This document shows, piece by piece, positions 1-13,800 of a stretch of DNA of 64,000 nt. The notes below the pieces were generated by a model. The model did no database searches. It worked only from the letters and a program-made list of their open reading frames with translations, and had not been told where the DNA came from. A program made the translations under genes and the position numbers. Every line of letters begins with the position of its first letter. Position 1 is the stretch's first letter. This DNA comes from Leptasterias polaris (lineage: Eukaryota > Echinodermata > Asteroidea > Forcipulatida > Asteriidae), in the NCBI GenBank assembly GCA_037783415.1, contig JAZGTN010000013.1, forward strand, positions 310,001-374,000, written 5' to 3'.

Positions 1-405
1 TTTATGAGCTGACAGTTTCACAAGAGCTGAGATGACCGATATTGATTCATCCATCAATAAAGAGGAATCCTCTTTCATTTTCTCATGATCTAATAGTAGC
101 TAATGTTTCGTAGAATGAATAATAAATCAGTGTACTGCTAATGAGCTTGATTCTTCTCAGTCATAGTTCAGTTGATTAATGAGGATCAATGTCAGTTGTA
201 GATGGTTACAAAATAAAACGTCCCTCGCATCATTTCATAAACAAATTTATCATGCTGCTGTAATACATCTCTGTAAAGCTAATGAGCTTTTTCAACTCTG
301 CCATAGTACTGTTGCTCTACATGGATTTATTGGGTTTTTGGAGCAAGACGCTGATTGATTTCAAAGCACTCATTAGGCAAGCACCAACACACATCCTGAA
401 CTTGC

Positions 406-567
406 TTAAAGGGGCACTGTAATTGTTGGAAACACAAACTCTCAACCAGTTAACTGTCACATCACAAACAAAAGCTTTAAAGGGCTAGGTCATTATTATC
501 ACGTGTATGCAGTAACTGGGTGAGAGATCAGAGTTTAATGTCTTGTCACGACGACAGTGCCCTTTAA
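406..567. mobile_element. MITE with TTAAAGGGGCACTGT termini
   Basis: Terminal inverted repeats TTAAAGGGGCACTGT (406-420) and ACAGTGCCCTTTAA (554-567) bound about 160 bp without coding capacity. The TTAA at both ends suggests a TTAA target duplication, as in Kolobok or piggyBac-derived MITEs (inference). Confidence 0.7.
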
Positions 568-619
568 CATCTATAAACCAATTTGCAACCATCAATCCGA
601 AAATAAATATCTTCTTCAA

Positions 620-905
620 GAAGTAAAATCTCATGGCACCTAGGGGGATAGATCATTCTCCATTGCAGCACCACATCTCTGGAATCAGCTAATAATACCC
701 TTTCACATTAAAAACCCCCCTTAATATATAACTATTCACTCATTCAAAGAGTATCTTGAAACACACCTCATGTCAAAAGCATTTTATTTTTCTTACAATT
801 AGTATACATATATATATTTTTTACAGCGCCTTGAGCACCTTCGATCGATATGTAAACTTTATAATTAGATGTAAACCAGAGTATTTTGTTGATTAATATC
901 TCAAA
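620..905 (+). mobile_element. LINE (L2/CR1-like) 3' fragment
   Basis: The plus-strand reading resembles the end of an L2/CR1-type reverse transcriptase ORF: RSFSIAAPHLWNQL, later KSILKHTSCQKHF and ALSTFDRYVNFI, with frame breaks. A decayed 5'-truncated copy. The rest of 570-1480 shows nothing recognisable beyond A/T-rich sequence. Confidence 0.6.
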
Positions 906-1487
906 TATCTCATAACTTTCCAAAAACATGAAAAGTTCATTGTCACAAAAGAGTGTTTTATGTTTAAATTAAATTGAATGCCAATGTTTAGTGTTTAAAT
1001 TAAACGCAGACAAAAAAATAATCAGCAAGTTTAAAGACTGTTTATGTAAATCCTAGTACTTTCAGTTGCATTAAAAAAATAACAGTACAGAACGCAAAAA
1101 AAATAACCAACAGTCAGTGTCATTACACATACAGTTTTTAATATGCAAACACGTTAGAACATTTCTTACAAATTTTGAGTACTTTAATAGCATTGCAATG
1201 ATTATATACATCACCTATTGCACATGGTAATTCAGCAAATCTTTTTACACAGCACTGCCATCATAAAAAATACACTAATTTTTCTGTTTTAAATATTCCT
1301 ACATTTGAATAAACCTTAAAGTTAACTTCATAATGGTTTGCATCGCACACATACATACATGTAGCTGTTATAAGCACACAATAGTTTTAAACGTGATCAG
1401 ATAGAGCCAGTGGCTGATAAATATTTACCATGCAACTTTAACGAATCCGAATTTGTGTATGGTGGAGATTGAATCATACTTTTTATG

Positions 1488-1735
1488 GAGTGTCGTGATC
1501 TAGTGCACCAGACTCAAGTTTTGGCAAATTGAGAGTGTTGGTTCGAGTCCCGGTCTTGACACTTGTGTCCTTGAGCAAAACACTTAACCATTGTTGCTTT
1601 GTCCTTCGGATGGGATGTAAAAGAACCCAGTGCATTTATCGCTAGAAGGGGTTTGCCCTGGTGTTTCTGGCATGGTTGGCTGCAGATTGCACCGTACCGC
1701 CTATAGACATGGGTCTTATAATTTAAACATAGCTC
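1488..1735 (+). mobile_element. tRNA-derived SINE
   Basis: The head is tRNA-like, with a B-box match GGTTCGAGTCCC at 1541-1552, followed by the body TGTCCTTGAGCAAAACACTTAA. The same body occurs near 6970-7075, and in reverse near 16435-16570 and 60640-60790, so it is a dispersed family. No clean poly-A tail or target duplication was seen. Confidence 0.7.
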
Positions 1736-1737
1736 GG

Positions 1738-2050
1738 TATAGACCTTTCTATTGCAACGTCACAGCCTGAGTTTTTGCCAACCGAGGTTGGAAAACTGTG
1801 GAAAGCCATAACTGCAAATCAAAAACAGATAGCCATAGTTTGTAGCAATGTTACACAAATATTCAAAAATAGTATTGAGTTTGTTGGAAACAAATCAACC
1901 AATCATGGAAGGTATTTCAGTTCAAGAATCTTTACAGAAAATGTTGAATTTGGTCACAACATTTTTTAACACGATTGAATGTTTTGCTAACATTCGGCCG
2001 TCCATGCCAACCGGCGCACTTTGTTTATCAACAAAAAAGAAAGGTCTATA
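1738..2050. mobile_element. MITE with TATAGACCTTTCT termini
   Basis: Inverted ends TATAGACCTTTCT (1738-1750) and AGAAAGGTCTATA (2038-2050) bound about 313 bp; TA at both ends fits a TA target duplication. A second, 3'-diverged copy starts near 35690 with the same ATAGACCTTTCT...GCAACGTCAC sequence and shares about 160 bp. Small open frames inside are not genes. The flank 2051-3310 holds nothing I recognise. Confidence 0.75.
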
Positions 2051-3312
2051 CCTGTGATAAAAAATAACAAGCTCTTTGACAGGCCCTTCTGGTGTCACAA
2101 ACCACTTTACAAGAACTGTAAATTATTATTATATTCTCAAGAAGTAAGGAGTACATAAAGACCGCGTCAAAACAACTTTTACAAATATAGCTGAACTCTG
2201 TTCAATAACACTCAAACATTTAGTACAATGTACATGTAGCTTATCTTGCTATGGTCCCAGTGTACACTAGCAACAGTGACTACTGAATTTTATAACTAAA
2301 AACAGGGGCCAGACTATTTCATTTCCCCCACAGCTTTTGCATGTTTTGTTAACTTTACATTAATCTTGAGTTACCTTTACGCTGGTACAGGTCTATGAAT
2401 GGAAATAAAACCAAGAGAATTCCAACCGAGTCATTATGGATGCACACAAACATTTTGACACGTTGCGGTTTTACTTTTGTATGGCAAAGTGAAATCAAAT
2501 GACATGCAGGAACGGAACAATTTATCTTACAGATATGCTTTCATTAAGATTGCCCAACCAAAAACCTGGAAAAATGATCAATGGACATCACCATTTTGCC
2601 ACACAGGTGTGCCTCATGTCAATTTGCAGTGTCCACAGCTCAGCATTCTCTGGGTTCTATTTCTATGTGTCTACCATTGTCCAGCCATTTTACTTTTCTC
2701 AAATAACGCGCAATGCTGCTGGTACGCTTGCGCCACGCGCAAATTTTTACCACCACCAAGAGCAGCTGTTGTCCAATGATCTGCCTCCTGCCTGTTTGAG
2801 GGTGTGACATCATATGCAAGGGGACTACACTATGCAGAAATAATCCTGCCCTCCGCTAAGGAACTAAAACATTTACGCTCTCACCTGGGGTACAGACTCC
2901 AACAAACAACTTATTAAAACAAAATATTGGAATGTACATTCATGAGGTATGTTTAAGTCAGCACAGGTTGCTCATTGCTGCCTTTCTTCCTGATTTGACT
3001 AGCAACTGTCACTTTAAGCAACAAGGCTGACAAGCAACAGCGCATCACTTATAGAATGCTCTATCAGGATGGCATGACAAGGGAGATCGTTCACTGGGTG
3101 GCCTTCCACCATAATTCAAAGTCTATGCTAATTTTGTTGTGTCAGTGCAAACAATAGCACAAAGTATGTAACACATAAGTTTGAACATGCACAAACATTA
3201 CCTTGCTTAACCTATCCTAGCTGTCTGCACTAAACCTATGGCACTGTGAGGCAATGTCTTTTGCACAGAGCCTCTTTTGTGGAAAATTCAAAACTATTAC
3301 AAATTGTACCTC

Positions 3313-3435
3313 TGCCCGGTGGTACAGCCCTTCAAGCAGTCTGTTGAGTGGTAGAGCCAGCAGGAGGGATTCAACCATATTGACCCAGAGGTGGGCCTGG
3401 TTTATTTAGTCACTGCCTTCCACCATAACTGTAAA
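3313..3435 (-). pseudogene. Degenerate tandem copy of the SYNRG terminal exon
   Basis: Within the 3' flank, about 158 bp beyond the true terminal exon, the sequence repeats the end of exon 18. The minus-strand reading gives LWVNMVESLLLALPLNRLL, nearly the real end, but it is preceded by a stop where the real exon has Tyr, and the stop after LNRLL is missing. A short piece of a possible third copy lies near 3099-3120. It probably lies in the 3' UTR. Confidence 0.7.
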
Positions 3436-3487
3436 TCACATCCACCCCAGATAACAAAAACCCTACCTCTAACAAATGGTATAGTCC

Positions 3488-4874
3488 TTAAAGTAGCCTG
3501 TTGAGTGGTAGAGCAGGCAGGATGGAATCAACCATGTTGACCCAGAGGTTAGCACAGGTTGCGTGGTACTGCCTGCCTCCATAGCTCAGCTTGTGGTTGT
3601 CCTGTGAGTGATCAAATGCTTTACTCCGGGAGTCCACACTGAGGAGGCAGACCCCGCAGGCTCGATCGTTGTTGGTCGGTTCCGGTCGAAGGATGGCTGT
3701 CTTGAAGACAAAGGAACCTGCGGCTGGCTACAAAGAGAGAGATCCAAAGAACAAACAATAAATAATCGTTTTTGGTTTGTTTTTAAATTAATTTAATGAG
3801 AGATTGCCTAACATCACAAGGCCATGGACGGCCACTTCGAGGTGAGGGCTACACTTAACTGATTTGGGCTGTCAACCCAAATCAAATGCACCAGGGGCAT
3901 GTTGCCACCTACTCCTGGGGCTGAAACAGGGTTACCCGCTTCAAAGTCCGTAAGGATATCATCCACCAGGAGCCTGGCTGGTAAACAGAATGCACTACCT
4001 TCCCAACTTTTTACAAAGAAATTATGGTAATGTATCTTGCTCGTTACAATACGAGTGATTCACAATACAGTGTGCCCTCTTCAGACCCTTTTTGCAGAGT
4101 ATCATGGGAAAGGTAGCATGGTGCAAAAACAGGCACTGGTCTTTGACCTAGAATGAGGAAATATAAAATGCATAAACGCAGAAACTTTGTGTGCCTGTTT
4201 GTCAGAATTAGTAATGGAAATAGTTCACTTTTAAGAGCAGCCGCCTGAATATCAACCACCACACAGAACAATCATTATATACATTTCAAAATGATTGGTC
4301 GTACAAAATTTACGTGAATGTGTGTACAGCTTTTGCATACAACAGTTGCGTAAACGTTTGCCAAGAGTCGAGCGCACCCCTTACATCAACAAATCAATCA
4401 CTTTGATTTACTTAAAGGTAGGGCCGTAGATTGATACTTTGTCAGCAGAATGCTAATATCTATAGGTTGAAATTGTAAAGAAAAAAATGCATTTCTGGCC
4501 ACAGCATTCCCGAATGGACATCAACCCTCAGAAATATTAGAAAATAAATATAAGATTCATGCATGAATCATTTCTCAGACTCAAATGTTGTTGGGTGAAA
4601 AATTATCCTAACCATATTTCTTCGAAGAGAATCCTATCAACAGCTGTAGTGCTTCTCAACAGATACATTTTTTGGTTATTAACTTTTGGAGTATTTACCA
4701 ATCTATGACCCTACCTTTAGGTATCAAAACAATATAAAGTATGCAGCCTTGAAGTGGACAACGCCGACTGTGTGTTACTTACCACAATAGTACTGGATGC
4801 CAGAAAGGCAGAGAGATTATTCCACACCAGCTCAATGTCCTTTTCGAGCCTCTGTAGATCAGCTGTATCAACAC
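3488..4874 (-). CDS. SYNRG: SYNRG exons 17-18: C-terminal end with Cys/His cluster
   Basis: Exon 17 (4783-4874) encodes VDTADLQRLEKDIELVWNNL, matching the D-x-VWNNL segment of the family. Exon 18 (3488-3727) encodes CGVCLLSVDSRSKAF, then LSYGGRQYHATCANLWVNMV, and ends LNRLL-stop (TAA at 3490-3488). The C-x2-C and H-x3-C spacing suggests a small metal-bound fold; that reading is inference. Conservation to the vertebrate end is strong, so the gene is complete at its 3' side. Confidence 0.94.
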
Positions 4875-7800
4875 CTGTTCACAATGGCACATTGAGGGCT
4901 TGTTAGTCGTAAAAAGGTTTGGAACAAAACGCAGGCCTTGGCTTCAACAAGGGGAGTTAGTCAAAACCTCAAAAGGAGGCTAAATAAAGTTCAGCGACAT
5001 GCTGGTGGACGCCATCAAACTACACTGGCTCCTAACCCAACAAAGAATCCACTTGAAGGTCATCCGTCCTTATGATTTGAGGCTTGCGATCGCACCCGCA
5101 CGCCTAAAAGCTTTCCCAGGAGTACGAATAATCACACGCCTGATACCTCTAAAATGCACACCTTGGCATTCATTTTTGGTGTAATCATACTTCATAAGGT
5201 GCCCTTAATAAAATTGTTAAGATGCATACTAAATATTCGGTAATTAGTTTACATTTTTACGATTCCGATAAGCATCAAAAAATTCCTCAAAACACAGACC
5301 GCATTGCGCTCGCCACAATTTTTACACAACGCATGCAGTCACGTCGTTTCCAATTTTCAGGTTCGTAGTCTTTTTCAAATATTGTTCCTTTGGGTGCAAC
5401 AACAAAGTTAGGAAACATTGAAAGCAAGAGGGCGCTTAAAAACAATGCCATACTATTGAAGGAAAAGCCCTCTATTGGTGAAATATCCGTGCATTACGCG
5501 AAAGATAACAACACTTGTTTGAAACGCCTTGAACAAAGACTTTACGTGTCTGTGCATGCATCAGTGGAAAGGGTTTTTCCCCCGAATTGCTCTTAGCAAG
5601 GAGCCACTGGTATCCACGCAAAAGCCGTCGACGACAGCATGGTCTTCAAAGCAGTGCCTCAGAAATGTCAGCTTGTTTACGAAAATTGCGCAACGTAAAG
5701 GCTTTATTTTACAAAAATGACGCCATTTATGACATTTTGAATCATCTGAAAGATTATTTTACTGTAAAACGTAAGATTCTTTTCTTCTTAAATGTGTTTT
5801 GTTTGTTGTTTAGGGGAATTTTTCGCGGAGTGTTTGTGCAAAGTCGAATGCTGTGGGTGTGAAGACGCAGTGTTTTTGATCATCCGTTTTTTCAATCTTT
5901 CAATCGTCTTTTTAAATTTTTTGTAATTTTTTTTTTGCCATGAAGCTCGACAAAAACGCGTGGTGCCCTTTTTACACTTACGAAATTGCTGTGATGCCCT
6001 CAAAATTCTAGAAAAGGCACAGCAATTATTGCCCTTTTGAACACGAAGTTCGAGGCCTGTTGTGGTCTACAAAATGTGTTTCTGTACGATCTCGGCATGT
6101 ACCACAAATTTACCGTTTTGCAAAATCGCACCCCTCGCTTTTTTCCACACGCCTGTGATTTTCAAATCAGAAGGACTGGGTCATCACTCTTCAAAGCCCA
6201 TCATGGACTGCTGGACGGAGACAACCTCAACCTAATAGTTCCTGTTCACCATACTTTGTTGTGCCAAGAACGAGTCACGTCACTTTTACTGATAGAGCCT
6301 TCTCAGTCTATGGACCCAAACTCTGGAAATAAACTTCCAAATCACATCAGGGACACAACATCCTTCAACACATTTCAGACACTTCTGAAAGCCCACTTGC
6401 TTCAGGTGGCCTACCGTCAATGACTTTTACTTCTTCTATGCCTCATCACCTTTGAGCAAACCTTTGATTTAGGCGCTTTATAAATTTTAATTGATTGATT
6501 GAAGAGGAAACTTTGTACAGTGTGGGTTTTTTTTCAGCTCTCTATGCCACTCAAAATCAGAAGAAAATCAAGTGAAAACCAGCTGAGAAGGCTATGCTTG
6601 AAGATGGCTGCAACTGAAAATAATTTCGATATTGCCGAAAACCTGTACATTTTTTACACTAAGATCATTCTGAGACTTACCCATGGCATTCATTGACGTC
6701 ACAATCCGGCAAGCCACTCTGTATATTTCAATCACCGCTAAAAATGACAAGAAGAGGGAAGATTGTTAGAAACTCCAAAATCAAAACGGGTATTATTTTT
6801 TTGTAATAGACTTTTGTTAGGTATTCCCCTATTCAGAATATTACCTGTCATGTATCGTCTTCCACTGAATTCAACATGTGACGTACTCCCGCCCTTAAAT
6901 TACCAGAGAAAACTTCCTTTTTTACTTAAGTTCCAACCCTAACCCTAACCTTTACCCTAATCCTCGCCATGACGCAATGTGTCCTTGCACAACACACTTA
7001 ACTATAATTGCTTCTCTTCATCCTGGGGTAAATTGCTACCTGTGGGGGCAGGGAGGGTTCTTGTTAATAATTTAGCTTAGAACCCTACATACCGGTACTT
7101 GGCCGCACAGGCTGTATACTCACAAGAAAGCTGAGATGGTTTAAAAGAGGAAATAAATGGCATGGGTAATAATGTTCCAGCGCCATGAGTGTCATTGCAT
7201 AACGAAGATGAGCACTACACAAAAAGCTACTGTTTTTATTATGTACAAGTGACGTTCTTTTTTTAGAGTACAACTAATAAAGTTGTACCCTTAAACTATT
7301 CCCTTCCTTAGAGTTTACTCATAAGGTACACATCTGGGAGTTTTAGCTAAAATGCTACCCTCCTTTGAAAAAACAGACTTTTACATGCAACTGCATCCCA
7401 TCGGGAATCCTGTAAGGTACTAACTTCATAATTTTACCAGAAACGTACTTACAGTTACACCGTGCTTAAAAAAAATATATATATATCTTTTACCTCTGAG
7501 GTACTCCACTCATGCAGTTTTCCCCTCTTCAGAGGTCTACCTGTGAGGTAGAGTTTAACCTATATAACACTCTCCTTCACAGACTTTAACCTTTGGGGTA
7601 CTCCCCTCAAAAATCTACCTGTGAGGTACTAACTTTCGTGAAAAAAGATTAATCTAAGAGATACTCCCTTCATTGGGTATCACCCTCAAAATTTGAACTT
7701 CCTCCAAAGATCTTACTGTTTGAGGTACTCCCATCAAAATTCTACGTGTGAGGTATTACTTTCCTTTCAAAAGACTAATCCTATCGTGAGTTGTAGCCTC

Positions 7801-10800
7801 AGAATTTTAACTGAAAGTTAAACCCCTTGTTAATTTTTTGTATTACCTGTGAGGTACTCCCCTCCTTCTGAGGACTTGATAACCTCATTGCAAACGGAGG
7901 AACTGCTGATGTTATTGAAGACATTATTGGCTTTCTTGATAGAGTCGTAGCAGTTCTGCAAACACCGCTGCCACTCGCTGGCATGGCGGTTTTCATCCTG
8001 AGAAAAAGGAAAGAGTGAGACATTCACACCAGGGGCCAATTTCATAGCGCTGTTTAAAGATAAGCAAATTTCTGTGCTAACTGTAGCAGAAAAATTTGCT
8101 TAAGTGTAAGCGTACTTCACAGGTTAGCAAGAAAATAAGGCAGTTATCTTGCGCGTTCACCACGGATTTGCATTGTTACGTCATTCATTTTCGTGCACTA
8201 AGCACCGGGAGGTTAGCATGCCTTTTCATGTGCTTAGGGCTAGCAGTGCTATGAAAATCAAGCAGTAAGCCCAGGGGCCAATTTCATAAAGCCTGGCTTT
8301 TTTGCTTTCGAAATGACCCTTAGTACAGTTTCTGTTTCATAAACACTGCTGACTGTATGCAAAGCAAAAGGCAGGCTAGCTTGCCAGTGGTTCTAGGAAG
8401 CAGATAATAATAATAATAAGACGTTCTTATTGACCGTATTTCAGTTCTGAGAGATTTCTCAATGCGCTTAACAAACAGTACAACAACAACAAAAAACAAG
8501 TAAAATCAACCAATTAACTTGATTTACAATTACAAATAAGATTGTGAAAACAGGTGGGATTTGAGGTGTATTTTGAAGAGATCCAGGTTCGTCTGAAAAC
8601 GGAGGGTAGCAGGTAGAGAGTTCCAAAGAGTGGTGCGCTGAAGGCAAGTGTTCTTTTACCGTAAGTTTTAATTCGGTGTGGGGGTACTTGTAGGAGATGT
8701 TGGGTAGAAGATCTGAGGCACCTTGTCGGAGAATATGGTATGACCAAAATCAGAAATGTAACAAGGGGAGAGACAACGGATAGCATTGAATATGAGGAGC
8801 AGGACTTTGTAGTGGATGCGTACGTTGCATTGACAGGAAGCCAGGTTCTTGCAGATGAGTGATGCAACATTGTGAACGCACACATGCTCTATCAAATCTC
8901 CTTGATTTATGAAATACACTTTTGCTTGGGCACATTTTTTCTGCTGTAGTAAGCACAAACATTTCCTTATTGGCAAACAGTTTATGAAAGAGGATGTTAA
9001 TGTCTGTGACTCAACATTCATGTGTGCTGATAAACAATTGAGTTATCACTTGCAACTAAAAATTTTAAGATTCAACTACACCGGTAAAAATGTCGTAAAA
9101 TTTTTTCATTTTGTTACTAAACCATGACTGGATTTGTGGTGTAGGCCATACTCACCAACCTTTTACCAATGTCTGACAGAAAGTTTTTTTGCAAAATTTA
9201 GCTAGTGGCTTCACGGTTGTTGTTTTTTTTTTAAACCAAGACCAATGTGCTTCTTACAGTCACTTGAGGAACACCACCATGGTTCTTGAATGAACTACAT
9301 GTACAACAAAGCCCTTTTCAAACTACTCTATTCTCCGGGGGAAACCCCAGGGAATAACGGTCAACCCTTTCACACGGACGTGGATCGCTTTACCCCTTTT
9401 CTACCCCGGCAAATGGGCATAGCCACCCCTGCTCTGTTGTAGGGGTTAAGTAGTAAAACCTTGAGGTATTCTTGAAACTGGAACAAGGACCGTGTGAAAG
9501 TGTGCCAGGGCAACCGTGGGCTAAAACAAACTCCTGGGGCCTCCCCAGGGTTGTACATGTATTCCATGGGGAAAAGAGATACAGTGTGAAAAGGGCTTAA
9601 GTGTCTCTACAATGAACCTTTCAACCTTAGAGACAGTAAATTACCTACAAGAAGTCTGGCAAAAGAAACTCGAAGATAAACTTACATCAACATCTCCTAC
9701 TACTTCTGAATATCTATCAGCAATCGAGCTGGACCCGCTAGGAACCAGAGGAACCGATGATACACCATAGGACGGCGACAGAGGCCCAGAGGTCTCTGAA
9801 ATTTCACAATTAGATAAAAAACAATATATAAAATATTATGCCCAACTTTTCTCACTCTGTTTCTTCTTTTCTCACACCAAGTATGTACAAGAAATCAAAA
9901 AATTTCAAGCTGTTGAGATTGGATAATTTTTCATGGACACCTTTCTGCAATTTAACTGGCCAAACATTGATCAATCGATCTGAGAGGGCCTGTCTCATAA
10001 AATGGAAAAACTTGCTGAACCACTTCATGTCGGACGACGTCTTTCTCAACCAAACTTTTCCAAACTGAATTACAGTGGACGCTCATGATGCCCCAGGACA
10101 ATCCATTGTGAAGCGTGCACAGGCATGCACAAACTGTGCTATGCTTTGTTTTCCCAAAGGATACTGGAGTTCAGTGCTCGAAATCGAAACCTCCCTTTTT
10201 CCCCAGGAGTAATTGTACAAAAAAATGTAATCCTCGATTGCAGACCTTCGCTCTTTTGTTGTACAAACAAAGATTACAAGAGATTGATAGACTGCCAATA
10301 TTGGTGTTCATTGAATTCAGCAAGTCCGAAATTCAAACATACCACGGCCGATTATCGGCCGCGGCTTACAACCAAGATTGGGGCCAACCCATGACAAATG
10401 TCTATTTCTATATTTTTGTTCCTTGTGCAAATGTAGCCAGTGGCATCGGAGTTGAAGGCTTTCGAGTCACAGTTGTTTTAGTTAACTTTTTTAATTCCAG
10501 GCATGTGCCTTTTGGTTTGTTCTTTCTGTATTTTGTTTGTACTTTTGATATGCTGAATAAATAATAATAATAATAATAATAAAGATATTCCATAATTTCT
10601 CGAAAGAGAAAAAAAAAAAACCTGGTGCATTACATGAAAACATTCGTTGTCTTTACTTTGTTTAGCAAGGGTTTCATTGTGACCACAATATTAAATTTTT
10701 TTTTTAATACTTCGGAAGGTCCAATAAGTTCTGAAAAGTAATATCAATCACAGGCACCGTAAAAGTTGTCAACACCGACGTGAAACAGTTAACATAGAAA

Positions 10801-13800
10801 TTTCTTTTCTTGTGTGATTCTTATTATTGACTGGTGACCCGGTAATGGTTTTTTTTGCAATCAAATTTCCTAGCGAATTAGTCTGCTTGATGGTTTTTGT
10901 AAAAAATTGGACCCTGGAGACTTGTTTCCATACCTTTATAAAGATTGCCGTTCTCAACGGGACTCGTCATGTCCACAGGGGCGCTGCTGAACTCCCCGAA
11001 GGAATCCCCTCGATCTTTGCTCTCCTTCTCACCTAGGGTCAGGTCAAGTTCAAAGGTCTTCAAATCAAGCCTGTCGATGGAGTCTAGTTTAGCGATTCCG
11101 CTATTCTGCATTGACTGGAATGAGTTGAGTGCTGCTGAGGGGAAGGAATGGTCTACGGGGGTGGTGGTGGTCGTGGTCTCTAGGATGTCACTGCGTTCGT
11201 TCTCCGGGGCATCTTCGAGGTTCAGCATCGCCATCGGCTCCGTTGCGCTGTTAATAGAACCCAGAGCATCAAACTCCATACCATACAGATCGCTTGCCGA
11301 CACTGGTTTCTTCATTTCTCCAAGGACGTTCTCATCAATTGATTTGATGCTGAACGCACTCAAAGAGTCTGTGGTACTGTGTTGAGTTATCTTGAAGTCA
11401 CCAAAATCATCATCTGGTTGACCTGAATCATCCAGGCCTCCTAAGCCTCGGAGTATACTGTACTTGTCTTCTGAGGAGCTGGTGCTGACGGAATCAGACT
11501 TTAGATTAAAAACGTCTGAAGTGCTCGAGGGCATCGGCATCGCTTGTTTGAAATCAGCAAATCCATCTTCCTCCTCTGGTAAGCTAGGACTTAGGTTGAT
11601 TGTGGGAAGTGATGGTGATGATCCAAACAATGAAGCCTGCGGGGCTGTGTTTGGGTAAGCATCCTGGAAGTTAGCGGTGAAGCTTGGTGGCATCTGGGTG
11701 GCCTCTTTCAAGGCTGCTGTTGAATCGGATCCATCTCCTGTTAAAGACTCCTCTTTAACTGGCTCAGCTTTCTTGAAGTCGTCAAACTCGTCCCCTTCTG
11801 GTATCTCTGTTGACTTCATCTGTTGGGTTTCCTGTCCTGAGGTTGGAGTGTCGCCGCCCAGTAGGTCCCGAAACACGGCATACTTATCCCCATTGGCAGG
11901 CTGCATCCCCATCAGGTCAGACTCAGATGCCGAGTGCTTAAACTGTGCAAAGTCTCCAAACTCTTCATCTTCTTGTAAAGTTGGAGAGACATTTGCCGTC
12001 ACACTTTGGAAGTTCCCAAATTCATTTGTACTGCTGCCTTTCTTCCCAACCTTTGGGAACACCTTCTCAAAGTCCATCTGGAAGAGGTCAATCTTCTGTT
12101 GCTCTTCGCTCGTGTACGAAGACCTGGACTTCCTGTCGAGAGGGGAATCAAGCGATCGCATCCCAGACGTTGCGAACTCGCTCTGTTTAGAAGCGGCGGA
12201 GGTGGTGGACTTCATTGCTCCAATGTTGTTGCCTCGAGGAGGTGCGATGGAAGGGAAGGCACCAAGAGATGACGAACTGGTCATCTTGGATGGCCCAGGG
12301 GCTGATTTGAAATCATTGAAACCATCATCGTCATCGTCATCGTCATCATCCTCTATTGGCGTTCGATCTATAAAACAAAACAGAAGAAATTCAAATAAAC
12401 AAGTTTAATTGTACGAAACCAATCTAAACAGACATATTTGAATAGTGTTATATCAATTCCCTAAATAAATATATGAGATAGTAACTACAAAAGTGCATGT
12501 TCCAGATGCTTTGGAGTGGCCAGATGATTTGAAAGTAAAACTAGTATCAACTTAGACCAGTTTTGAAACCACAGCTTAGGCATTGGCTCTGACTTTTTAG
12601 GCACCATCTGTCTGTTTGAAGTCACGTACCAGAAGTGTACATTTTCAAAATGACTGACGGAGCTCAAACTAGAGCATAAGCTATGTTTTTGAACAGGACC
12701 ACAGTCATAATTGTTTTTTGCCCTACAGCCTGACCGGAAAGCTTCATCGACAGCTTCATGGGAGGGTCAGGCCTGATACTTCATGAAAACATTAGAGGCA
12801 ATTTCCTCCATTGGCCCCTGGTCTATGCCTTGGTGCCCTTTATATATTTCAATAGAAATTTACAATTTCCCATAGCGGTGCCTTTAACCAAGTAGAAACG
12901 CCTTGGTGTCCTTGCCCTCCTTTCAAAAACGAAGCATCAGGCCTGGAGGGTGCAATTCAGAGCAAATGTCTACTTTTTTAGCCATTAAAAACCAATAACT
13001 CAACACACAATGTACAGGGACGGGATTTGACGAATGTGAAAATTCCGGACAAATGGCTTGCAGGCCTGGGTTTTCCCCTTATTCTAAACCTGGAATCTCC
13101 AAGATGTTACAATTCAAGAAGTTTACAGATTCAGTGCGTCACCAGAAATACAAAACTACAGGTGAGGACACAATGTGGACTGTTTCTTTCTCCCTTTGGT
13201 GATTGCTTTATTTCTTTCAAGAAAATTTAAAGTCTCAAGGATTTTTTCTTTTGAAAAACACCAAAATCAGGAAAAAATCATGAGAAATCACATGCCAAAA
13301 TTTAACGGACAGGAAAATACAGCTTGCTGCTACATGAATCTCTGGCAGGTTCCCCCCCCCCCCCCGAGTGCATTTTAGCAATCATGAATACTAATTCTCA
13401 TTACCAAGATGGGACCAGACTATGTTCTTGTGTGGGTTTAAATTAGCCTGGCTACGCTGTATGGATACTTTTCATCACTAACCCCTGGAAGGGATGTGCT
13501 GGGGGGAAAATGCTGATTTACTAACCAAAAGTGACTAGTAGGACAAATAGATGTCAAAGTGCAAATATTTGGACACAATCCACTTCAAATGAATCATGTT
13601 TTGACATGGTCACCCTAAACTGCATACATTTAGACATGCAACAAGAAGATTGAGAGGGGACCAGTTGCTCTATGACTTGATGCTTCTACCACAGGACTAA
13701 TGAACATATCCCCAAAATTTGGTTATTCAAAGTCACACTTCCAGGGGTTATGATCGAGTAAGGCATTTGCGGGGGGGGGGGAAATGGCAGGGGGCGACTG

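Noticed and set aside
6937..6965. CCCTAACCCTAACC telomere-like sequence
   Set aside because: Only about three imperfect units beside a SINE body; too short for an interstitial telomere claim.
10115..10564. 149-codon plus-strand open frame
   Set aside because: No protein-like similarity, overlapping frames of equal quality, and it runs into a TAA microsatellite inside a SYNRG intron.
11677..12408. 243-codon plus-strand open frame
   Set aside because: It is the antisense of SYNRG exon 13; Ser/Pro-rich shadow of the Asp/Phe-rich coding strand.
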